From the NCBI GenBank assembly GCA_937958045.1, contig CALFXL010000049.1, forward strand, positions 7,000 through 70,999: a stretch of 64,000 bases of DNA. Direction: 5' to 3'. Made by a program: the position numbers and the translations under genes. The notes under the pieces are model-generated. The model searched no databases, had not been told where the DNA came from, and saw nothing but the letters and a program-made list of their open reading frames with translations. Source of the DNA: an uncultured Opitutaceae bacterium (GTDB taxonomy: Bacteria; Verrucomicrobiota; Verrucomicrobiia; Opitutales; Opitutaceae). Shown piece after piece: positions 28,087 through 35,027 of this stretch (position 1 is the first letter of the stretch; each line of letters starts with the position of its first letter).

Positions 28087-28767
28087 TCACGACTCGAGCG
28101 TAGGATGTTTCAGCGCATCCGTGTGGCGGATGTCTTTCGCGTGGGAGAGAAACACCATCTCTTCCGCGATATTGGTCGCATGATCCGCGATGCGTTCGAT
28201 GGACTTGGAAACAAACATCAACTCCAACGCGCGACTCAACGTCTGCGGACTCTCGATCATAAAGCTCGTGAGTTCGCGATAAAGCTGACGATTGATCGTA
28301 TCGACTTCCTCATCACGTCGCACTACGGCGAGCGCCTTTCCCTCATCGGGATGGAAAAAACAATCGAGCGCATCGCGCAGCATCTCCAACGCGATGGCAC
28401 CCATGCGCGGAATATCCACATACGGTTTTAGCGGCGGCTCTTCGGCGAGACGCACCGCACGTTTCGCGATGTTAGTGGCTTCATCGCCGACGCGTTCAAG
28501 ATCGTGCGACGCTTTCATGCCGACGATCACGAGCCGCAGATCCGTCGCGATCGGCGCGCGCAGATTCATGTAACGGATCGCCTCCTCATCGATCTCGATT
28601 TCGAGCCGGTCGATCTCGTCGTCGGTGGCGACTACGTCGCTGGCGAGCGCCACATCGTTTTCGGTAAGCGCACGCAACGCCCGCCTCACCTGCTCCATGG
28701 ATTTCTCGCCCATCAGGATCAGCTGCGACCGAAACGTTTCGAGCTCGGTGTCGTAAAAGCGCTTCAT
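28087..28767 (-). CDS. phoU: Phosphate-specific transport regulator PhoU
   Basis: A 226-residue peripheral protein of two three-helix PhoU repeats. It represses phosphate signalling and limits Pst uptake. It begins MKRFYDTELETFRSQLILMG with the repeat-1 metal motif in VATDDEIDRLEIEIDEEAIR. Repeat 2 contains SKSIERIADHATNIAEEMVFL, and DLERVGDEATNIAKRAV occupies the matching place in repeat 1. Both E/D-x3-D-style metal motifs are intact. The preferred start is ATG 28767; 28791 is in frame. It is the last gene of the porin-pst operon, though the 96-base gap after pstB carries an interspersed repeat. No phoR/phoB pair is adjacent. Confidence 0.96.
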   Translation of the reverse strand: MKRFYDTELETFRSQLILMGEKSMEQVRRALRALTENDVALASDVVATDDEIDRLEIEIDEEAIRYMNLRAPIATDLRLVIVGMKASHDLERVGDEATNIAKRAVRLAEEPPLKPYVDIPRMGAIALEMLRDALDCFFHPDEGKALAVVRRDEEVDTINRQLYRELTSFMIESPQTLSRALELMFVSKSIERIADHATNIAEEMVFLSHAKDIRHTDALKHPTLES

Positions 28768-28782
28768 GGGAAAGTAAGTTCG

Positions 28783-28860
28783 AAGGTCCAAGTACCAAGG
28801 TCCAAGCAGAGACGGGAAACGGCTGTTATCTTGCCACTTCGCCCTCGGAACTTGGCCCTT
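28783..28860. repeat. Interspersed CCAAGTA-type repeat, copy 2, with inverted partner
   Basis: Bases 28783-28806 match 15372-15395 at 21 of 24 positions. An inverted partial unit (GGAACTTGGCCCTT) lies at 28847-28860. The element fills most of the pstB-phoU gap and contains no open frame. Within the unit the half AAGGTCCAAG is itself repeated directly. Confidence 0.6.
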
Positions 28861-28863
28861 TTC

Positions 28864-29700
28864 TTAACCAAAACGTCCCGACACATACGCCTCGGTTTGC
28901 GGGTTGGAGGGATTCATAAAAATCTTTCGCGTCTCGTCGTATTCGATGAGCCGGCCGAGATAGAAAAAGGCCGTTTTGTCCGAGCAACGCGCGGCCTGTT
29001 GCATCGAGTGCGTGACGATGATGATCGTGTACTTCGTTTTGAGTTCGTTGATGAGCTCCTCGATTTTCGCCGTCGCGATCGGATCGAGCGCGGAACACGG
29101 TTCATCCATCAGCAGGATCTCCGGGTCCACCGCGATCGCGCGCGCGATGCACAGCCGCTGCTGCTGACCGCCCGAGAGACTGAGTCCGCTTTCGTGCAGA
29201 CGATCTTTCACCTCATCCCACAGCGCGGCGCCGCGCAGCGATTTCTCAACCGCTTCGTCGAGTCTCGTTTTGTTGCGAATGCCCTGGATGCGCAGCCCGT
29301 ACGTGACGTTTTCGTAGATCGATTTCGGAAACGGATTCGATTTTTGAAACACCATGCCCACGCGCTTCCGCAGCTCGATCGGATCGACGGAACGGTCATG
29401 AATATCCGTGTCGCGCACCTTGATCGATCCGCGCTGAATGCGCGCGCCATCGATGAGGTCGTTCATGCGATTGAGGCAGCGCAACAACGTCGATTTGCCG
29501 CAACCCGACGGGCCGATGAAGGCCGTCACGCGCTTTTCTTCGAGCTTCAGGTTGATGTCGAACAACGCCTGTTTTTGTCCGTAGAAGAAATCGAGTGCCT
29601 CGATATCAATCAACGTGCGGCCCGGCGGCAAACTCGCGGCGCGTCCGGCGATGTTGATGGACCGACTGACGGCGGGCGCGGTAGTGACGGGCGTTTCCAT
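28864..29700 (-). CDS. pstB: Phosphate ABC transporter ATP-binding protein
   Basis: The ATPase of the high-affinity Pst importer, 278 residues from ATG 29700 (29730, overlapping pstA by 7 bp, is possible). The core shows IDIEALDFFYGQKQALFDIN, Walker A GPSGCGKSTLLRCLNRMNDL, VFQKSNPFPKSIYENV, signature SLSGGQQQRLCIARA, Walker B EILLMDEPCSALDP and TIIIVTHSMQQAARCSD. These are the PstB-specific signatures, including the Cys after Gly in the P-loop. The end AYVSGRFG is also typical. The N-terminal 30 residues ahead of the domain are Ala/Pro-rich and not conserved. The order pstC-pstA-pstB-phoU is canonical. Confidence 0.97.
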   Translation of the reverse strand: METPVTTAPAVSRSINIAGRAASLPPGRTLIDIEALDFFYGQKQALFDINLKLEEKRVTAFIGPSGCGKSTLLRCLNRMNDLIDGARIQRGSIKVRDTDIHDRSVDPIELRKRVGMVFQKSNPFPKSIYENVTYGLRIQGIRNKTRLDEAVEKSLRGAALWDEVKDRLHESGLSLSGGQQQRLCIARAIAVDPEILLMDEPCSALDPIATAKIEELINELKTKYTIIIVTHSMQQAARCSDKTAFFYLGRLIEYDETRKIFMNPSNPQTEAYVSGRFG

Positions 29701-29723
29701 GGTCGAGAATGGGAGTGATGCGG

Positions 29724-30794
29724 TTACCATTGGTAGCGGCGACGGAGGTGATGGCGGAGGAGGATCGAGGCCGTCGCGATGCCCGCGACGATCAGGAGAA
29801 AGATGAACGCCGTGCCGTATTGAACGCGCTCGGTGTACTCGTTCTGCGGGATCTTTGAACTGACGACGTAGATGTGATAGGGCAGCGCCATCACGCCTTG
29901 GAAAAAGAAGTCGCCGAGTCGCTCGACCTCCCACGGCAGTTTATCGCGCACGACATACGCCGCGGTGAACATGATCGGCGCGGTCTCGCCCGCCACACGC
30001 GCGATGCCGAGCACCGACGACGTGAGGATGCCCGGCAGCGCATACGGCAACACCGCCTTGCGGATCGTCTGCCACTTGGTCGCACCGAGCGCGAGCGAGC
30101 CTTCGCGAAAACCTTTCGGCACGGATTTCAACGATTCCTCCGACGCGGTGATCACCACCGGCAACACCATGAACGCGAGCGTGAACCAGCCCGCCATAAG
30201 CGAGACGTTCCACCCGAAAAAGATCACGAACATGCCGAAACCAAAAAGGCCAAACACGATCGAGGGCACACCTGCGAGATTAACGATCGCGAGACGGATG
30301 AGCCGCACCACCGGTCCGTCTTTCGCGTACTCGCTCAAATACACCGCGCTCGCGACACCGAGAAACAACGCGATCGTCATCGAACCCACCACGAGCAACA
30401 CGGTCCCGACAATCGCGGGAAAAATGCCGCCCGACGAATACACGATGCTCTCTTTCACCGAGAACTCCGGCGCGGTGCGTCCCGCGGCGCGCGCGGCATT
30501 TTCTTCCTGCGCGCGAAAAGCGCGAAACGCTTTGTCTCCCATCTCGTGCGTCTGCCCTTGATAGTCGAACACGTACAAGGTCTCGGGTGCTTCCGTGAGA
30601 AACGTCGTGTTCACAAACGGAAACTCGCTTTTGAAAACCGTGCGCGATCCCTTCACGAAGATGTCGCCCAAAACAAACACGCCGCACGCGAGCACCAGGT
30701 AGGTCGCGAGTCGCAACATCCAAGCGAAGACTCGTTCGAGCGAGCGCGAAGCGGTCTTGCGGGCTGCGAAGGGATTGGAGCGTTCGGTGGTCAT
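29724..30794 (-). CDS. pstA: Phosphate ABC transporter permease PstA
   Basis: An inner-membrane permease of 356 residues. The first helix (residues about 27-47) is followed by an extracytoplasmic stretch of about 75 residues (including TLYVFDYQGQTHEMGDKAF and a charged Ala-rich segment) before the next helix (PAIVGTVLLVVGSMTIALFL). The binding-protein-dependent transport signature sits in EGSLALGATKWQTIRKAVLP, the EAA loop that docks on PstB. The last helices end in FIFLLIVAGIATASILL. Standard PstA proteins lack most of the early insertion. It starts 4 bases after the pstC stop, so the two are translationally coupled. Confidence 0.95.
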   Translation of the reverse strand: MTTERSNPFAARKTASRSLERVFAWMLRLATYLVLACGVFVLGDIFVKGSRTVFKSEFPFVNTTFLTEAPETLYVFDYQGQTHEMGDKAFRAFRAQEENAARAAGRTAPEFSVKESIVYSSGGIFPAIVGTVLLVVGSMTIALFLGVASAVYLSEYAKDGPVVRLIRLAIVNLAGVPSIVFGLFGFGMFVIFFGWNVSLMAGWFTLAFMVLPVVITASEESLKSVPKGFREGSLALGATKWQTIRKAVLPYALPGILTSSVLGIARVAGETAPIMFTAAYVVRDKLPWEVERLGDFFFQGVMALPYHIYVVSSKIPQNEYTERVQYGTAFIFLLIVAGIATASILLRHHLRRRYQW

Positions 30795-30798
30795 CGTT

Positions 30799-32400
30799 TT
30801 ATCCCACGGCCAAACGGCGGCGCACGATCCGCTGCGCCACGTAGTTGATCACCAGCGACAGGAAAAAAAGCACCATGCCCACGACGAACAGCGCGCGATA
30901 ATGAATGCTGCCGCGCACGACCTCGCCCATCTCCTGCGCGATGATGCCGGTCATCGTATGTACTGGTTGCGTGAATACACCGAGTCCTTGAGTGAAGTCC
31001 GGAATCGCGATCCGATTTCCCGCGCACAGCAGCACCACCATGGTTTCTCCGATCACGCGGCCGAAACCCAACAACACCGCCGACACGATCCCCGACAACG
31101 CCGCAGGCACGATGATCCTGAGCATGGTCTGCACGCGACTCGCGCCGAGCGCGTAAGAACCTTCCTTGAAGGCGCGCGGCACGTTGTTGAGCGCGTCTTC
31201 CGCGAGCGTGAAAATCGTCGGGATCGAAATCAACGCGAGCAAACAGCCCGCCGTGAGTACATTGAGCCGTTCCGCGATCGGGAAACCGGGCAACCACCGC
31301 AGCCACCCCACCTGCGACACTTCGCGCAGCAGCGTACCGAGAATCGCGATGCCGAAAAATCCGAGCACAACCGATGGAATCGCCGAGATGAACTCGATCG
31401 CGGGTTTGATCAGCTTTTGCTCACCGGAGCGCGCGAGTTGGTTGATGTAAATCGCGGCACCCACACCGAGTGGCACCGCGATCGTCAGCGCCACGCCCGA
31501 CACCATCAACGATCCGGTGAGAAGCGGTAAGATCCCGTACCAGTCCTGCCAAAAACTCGCCGTGAGCCATTGTCGTCCGAACAGAAATGCACTGAACGAT
31601 TCCGCGAACGACACGGGCTTCCGATGATCCCAGGTTTGCATCAGCCGTTCGGTCTCGGGAAACGTCGCGACATATTCGCGCGTTAAGCGTTGGAAACTTT
31701 CCATTCTTTCACGCAGCCCGGCCGTGGGCATTTCCGGAACAGTCGCGACGATCGCATTCAGCTCATCGGCGAACGCGTCGCGCACGATCCGATAAGCCGG
31801 AAAGGTCATGATGATGGGTTGAAGCTCTTGCGAAAAATTGATGGTCTCGATCGGCACCGCGTCGGCCTCATCTTTGCGCCCGGCTGCCAGCAATTGTGTG
31901 CGTTGCACGAGCCGATCCTGACTAACGGAAAACTTCGTTTTGATGCTCGTCGCCACGTCGCCGAGATCGTTCGCGACTCCACGAAGACTGAGCGCCGCAT
32001 CGGCGAATCGATCCGCGTACGCATCGAAATCCGCGAGGCGCGCGTTCGCGTCCCCGAGTGGCAACTGCTCCGTTTGCGTGAAGTGCGTCAGTGCGCGCAA
32101 GCGGACATCCGCGAGGTAACGCGTCAGCGCGGTGTGCGCGCTTTCCTGCTGGCGAATGTAGTCCACATACTCGAGTCCCGCGCGGCGATAGACCTCGAGG
32201 TTTTGACGATTTTGCGAAAAGAACTGCGCGCCTTCGCGAAACAGAAAAACGACGATCAATCCCAGCACCAACACCGCGACCAGGGCGCTGCCGCCGAAGA
32301 ACGTCTGGATGCATTCGTCGAACGACAGACCGAAAAAGCGCGTGCGAGCCTTCGTAATCGCGAAGGCCGGACGTGTTTCAGTTTCGGTGCTTGTGGACAT
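30799..32400 (-). CDS. pstC: Phosphate ABC transporter permease PstC, long form
   Basis: The second permease of the Pst importer, 533 residues, against about 300 for the E. coli type. Helix 1 (about 36-55) is followed by an insertion of some 220 charged, mostly helical residues (about 60-280) that should face the periplasm. The permease proper then starts (ILPLLTGSLMVSGVALTIAV). Later segments are typical: FISAIPSVVLGFFGIAILG, the EAA loop KEGSYALGASRVQTMLRIIV, then GRVIGETMVVLLCAGN. Long PstC/PstA forms are known in other bacteria, so the insertion is unusual but not unique. The gap of 170 bp to pstS upstream holds a weak hairpin and a Pho-box-like sequence. Confidence 0.94.
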   Translation of the reverse strand: MSTSTETETRPAFAITKARTRFFGLSFDECIQTFFGGSALVAVLVLGLIVVFLFREGAQFFSQNRQNLEVYRRAGLEYVDYIRQQESAHTALTRYLADVRLRALTHFTQTEQLPLGDANARLADFDAYADRFADAALSLRGVANDLGDVATSIKTKFSVSQDRLVQRTQLLAAGRKDEADAVPIETINFSQELQPIIMTFPAYRIVRDAFADELNAIVATVPEMPTAGLRERMESFQRLTREYVATFPETERLMQTWDHRKPVSFAESFSAFLFGRQWLTASFWQDWYGILPLLTGSLMVSGVALTIAVPLGVGAAIYINQLARSGEQKLIKPAIEFISAIPSVVLGFFGIAILGTLLREVSQVGWLRWLPGFPIAERLNVLTAGCLLALISIPTIFTLAEDALNNVPRAFKEGSYALGASRVQTMLRIIVPAALSGIVSAVLLGFGRVIGETMVVLLCAGNRIAIPDFTQGLGVFTQPVHTMTGIIAQEMGEVVRGSIHYRALFVVGMVLFFLSLVINYVAQRIVRRRLAVG

Positions 32401-32447
32401 GACGATGGAAAAACAAAGCGGCTGATGAAGCGGTCAATGGGGCCCCG

Positions 32448-32465
32448 GTTACGATTTCGTGACAA
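32448..32465 (-). promoter_or_regulatory. Possible Pho box upstream of pstC
   Basis: On the minus strand the sequence reads TTGTCACGAAATCGTAAC, which resembles two CTGTCAT-type half-sites separated by 4 bases. The first half matches 5 of 7 positions, the second about 4 of 7. It lies 48-65 bases upstream of the pstC start. The match is weak and no phoB gene is in the window. Confidence 0.25.
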
Positions 32466-32505
32466 AGCCGTCGTGCATCGATCGGGAACGCGTGATTTGG
32501 GGAAA

Positions 32506-32536
32506 AGGCGCACCAGCCAACCTGACCGATGCGCCT
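32506..32536 (-). terminator. Weak hairpin between pstS and pstC (attenuator-like)
   Basis: AGGCGCA (32506-32512) pairs with TGCGCCT (32530-32536) around a 17-base loop. On the minus strand it is followed by TTTTCCCC. It lies 35 bases past the pstS stop and may lower read-through into pstC, a common way to make more binding protein than permease. Confidence 0.4.
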
Positions 32537-32570
32537 GCGGTACAGAGAACAACAGACTACCTGACAATGC

Positions 32571-33380
32571 TCAGCGGACGGGCACGAAGCCGACCTTTTC
32601 GACGATCTTCTGGCCCGCGTCGCTCAGCGTAAACTCGACGAAGCGGGCAGCTTCACCCTGCGGATCGCCGTTGGTGTAGTAGAACGTCGGGCGAGCGAAG
32701 GGATACTGCTTCGAGATGACCGCTTCCTTGGTCGGTAACGCATTACCGATGGCGACGACTTTGATGCCGGGCGCGTTGATGTACGCGAGACCGACATAAC
32801 CGATGCCATTCGGGTTTTTCGCGACTTCCGCCACGATCTGTTCGTTGCCGGCCATCTTCTGCGAGGAGCTCGCGTAATCGCGACGTTTCATCGCGAGTTC
32901 TTTCCAATCGGAATACGTGCCCGACGAAGTGTTGCGCGTGTAGATCGAGAATCGACCGGGCTTGCCTCCGACCGCGGACCAATCGGTCACATCACCTGTG
33001 AAGATCTGCTCGATCTGACGCGCGGTGAGCGAAGAGATCGGATTGTTTGCATTCACGACGACCGCCATGCCGTCGTAGCACACGATGATCGGCTTCAACG
33101 TGACACCTTTCGCGGCACCAGCCGACATCTCGGTGGCTTTCGCACGTCGCGACGACATGCCGATGTTCGCAGTACCATCGATGATCGCGGAGATGCCCGT
33201 GGTCGAACCTTCGGCCGCAATCTCGAACGAAGTATCGGAATGCGTGGCCTTGTATTCTTCGGCGAGCATCGGGACCAGTTTGGCGCCGAGCGTATCGGAA
33301 CCTTTGATGACGAGCTTTTCGGCGCGAACGCCCCCGACAAAAGCCAGGACGGAAAGAAGGAAGAGAAACGCTTTTTTCAT
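32571..33380 (-). CDS. pstS: Phosphate ABC transporter substrate-binding protein
   Basis: A periplasmic phosphate-binding protein of 269 residues with a signal peptide (MKKAFLFLLSVLAFVGGVRA). The mature start LVIKGSDTLGAKLVPMLAEE followed by FEIAAEGSTTGISAIIDGTA shows the phosphate-binding pattern of the PstS-like/PBP-like-2 group. NIGMSSRRAK and ARQIEQIFTGDVTDWSAVGG also match, with TRNTSSGTY later in the chain. It is co-directional with the porin gene 31 bases upstream and the permease genes downstream. The family and location make high-affinity phosphate import the clear role. Confidence 0.95.
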   Translation of the reverse strand: MKKAFLFLLSVLAFVGGVRAEKLVIKGSDTLGAKLVPMLAEEYKATHSDTSFEIAAEGSTTGISAIIDGTANIGMSSRRAKATEMSAGAAKGVTLKPIIVCYDGMAVVVNANNPISSLTARQIEQIFTGDVTDWSAVGGKPGRFSIYTRNTSSGTYSDWKELAMKRRDYASSSQKMAGNEQIVAEVAKNPNGIGYVGLAYINAPGIKVVAIGNALPTKEAVISKQYPFARPTFYYTNGDPQGEAARFVEFTLSDAGQKIVEKVGFVPVR

Positions 33381-33411
33381 ATGTAGTTAAATTTCGGATA
33401 CGTAATGGTGC

Positions 33412-34746
33412 TTAGAATTTCGCGGAGAGATCGATCTGGAGAACCTGTGCTTTGCCGAAGCCATCGCCGCGATTAGTCGAACCGCCGGCCGGTCGGTCGC
33501 CCTCGATATTGAAGGCGTTGAAGTACGTTGCCGTCGCAGAGATCGCCTCCGTGATCGCGTACGTGCCGGAGAGAATGAACCCCTTGCCGTTCAGGTAGCC
33601 GCCGTTGAAGTCCGAATCGAGCAGCAGCGAGGAGTAGGAGCCGTTGCCGACATGACGGTACTCGGCCGTGAGCTGATACTCGCCCGGAATTTTGGCCGCG
33701 CCGTAGCGGACACCGACGTTGGCGATCGTGACATCATCATCGACGTTGCGCGTCTGCGCGAGACGGCGAGCGCGCGCTTCGCCTTCGAGATTGATGCCAT
33801 ACGTCGCATACACAGCGAGCGGCCGACCGGCGAACGCGGTGGAGAACTCGACCGGCAACAAGAACGTCGCGAGGTCGGTGTACACCGCGGTGTCGCTGGC
33901 CTGAAGCGCAGGTGTGTTCGCAGAAGCGTCGTGCGCAGATGGCGCGGCGAAACCGACAAAGGTCGGCGCAATCTTCCATTGCTTGTTCGCGAACTCGACC
34001 TGGCCGATCAAGAGCAGCGACGGATCGTTTGCATCCGCGCCCGCGGTGGAGTTTGCGTTGAGGATGAACTGACCAGCACGAAGGCTTGTTTTCCATCCAT
34101 CGATCAAACCGCCATAAACGATCTCTTCTGCGAGCCCCTCGAAGTTGATGTCACTATCGATCCAGAAACCGTTGACGCCGGGATTGAAGAATTTGTGGCC
34201 GAACTTCCCCACGCGAATATCGAGCGCATCCGAGCCGAAGACACCGGTGTCGTTGTATTGGATAAACACCTGGCCGAGATTCACGCCATCGGTCGTTTTC
34301 GAGAAATTATCCGTGCCGCTGCCGAAGTCGTTATTCGTCGAGGTCGCGCCGCCGTTGGACTCGAACCGCAGACCGGCCGTCCATTTCGAGCCGAGCGTCG
34401 CGGTGGTGCCGAGGCGGAAACGATAACGATAGCGACTGCGATCCTGATTGTTGTTGGTGCCGGCCGGATTCGCCTGCTCGTTGTCGTATTGATAACGTAC
34501 GCGCAGATCGCCCGCGATGCGCAGCTTCGTGATGCCGGAAGAAATATCCAGTTTGCCGGCCGGTGTGTTCGCGGCGAACTCGCTCGTCAGCTCCGCGCGA
34601 AGCTCCTCGGCTTCCTGATCGGTGATGATGCCTTTGCGCGAAAGGAGATTGAGCAGCGCGCCGCTGTCTTGAGCCGATGCGATTGTCGCCGCGCCGAAAA
34701 CGATTCCGGCTGAAAGAGCGATCCGTGGTAGGGAGAACTTGGCCAT
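33412..34746 (-). CDS. Outer-membrane porin at the head of the pst operon
   Basis: A 444-residue beta-barrel porin. A signal peptide (LSAGIVFGAATIASA) is followed by a short helical segment with GIITDQEAEELRAEL, resembling SLH/coiled N-termini of some diderm porins. Many amphipathic strands then follow (KLRIAGDLRVRYQYDNEQ, SRYRYRFRLG, TAGLRFESNGG, YQLTAEYRHVG). The protein ends QVLQIDLSAKF with terminal Phe. Because it lies 31 bases upstream of pstS and in the same direction, phosphate or phosphorylated solutes are its likely cargo and phosphate starvation its likely trigger. This is inferred from position; the barrel itself does not show specificity. Confidence 0.85.
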   Translation of the reverse strand: MAKFSLPRIALSAGIVFGAATIASAQDSGALLNLLSRKGIITDQEAEELRAELTSEFAANTPAGKLDISSGITKLRIAGDLRVRYQYDNEQANPAGTNNNQDRSRYRYRFRLGTTATLGSKWTAGLRFESNGGATSTNNDFGSGTDNFSKTTDGVNLGQVFIQYNDTGVFGSDALDIRVGKFGHKFFNPGVNGFWIDSDINFEGLAEEIVYGGLIDGWKTSLRAGQFILNANSTAGADANDPSLLLIGQVEFANKQWKIAPTFVGFAAPSAHDASANTPALQASDTAVYTDLATFLLPVEFSTAFAGRPLAVYATYGINLEGEARARRLAQTRNVDDDVTIANVGVRYGAAKIPGEYQLTAEYRHVGNGSYSSLLLDSDFNGGYLNGKGFILSGTYAITEAISATATYFNAFNIEGDRPAGGSTNRGDGFGKAQVLQIDLSAKF

Positions 34747-35027
34747 ACGGGTCTTGGTCGTGAGGTGTAGTGCTTTGTTGAATACCGGATTGTTTCCGGA
34801 TGCACCGACCTTGCCCTGCCCGCGCGACGGTTTGATGGCGTTTCTGTTACGAACGCGTGAACTCGTTCGCTAATGCAAGAGTGTCTCTGACCGTGGTGGC
34901 GACCGGCAGGCGCAATGCTTCGCAATGTCCGTCGTGTGCGAGGACGCCGTGATGCTCGCACGCTGCGAGCGGTTGCGGAGCAACCACCCTACTCCAGAGC
35001 GCTTCCTCCCAGATTCCTTCCCGGCGC
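34747..35027. other. Intergenic region upstream of the porin-pst operon
   Basis: 281 bases between the SNF2 helicase stop and the porin start. It should hold the porin-pst promoter. I see a small hairpin (CCGGA-TTGTT-TCCGG around 34784-34798) near the porin start, but no clear Pho box, -10/-35 pair, RNA gene or open frame. Confidence 0.5.
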
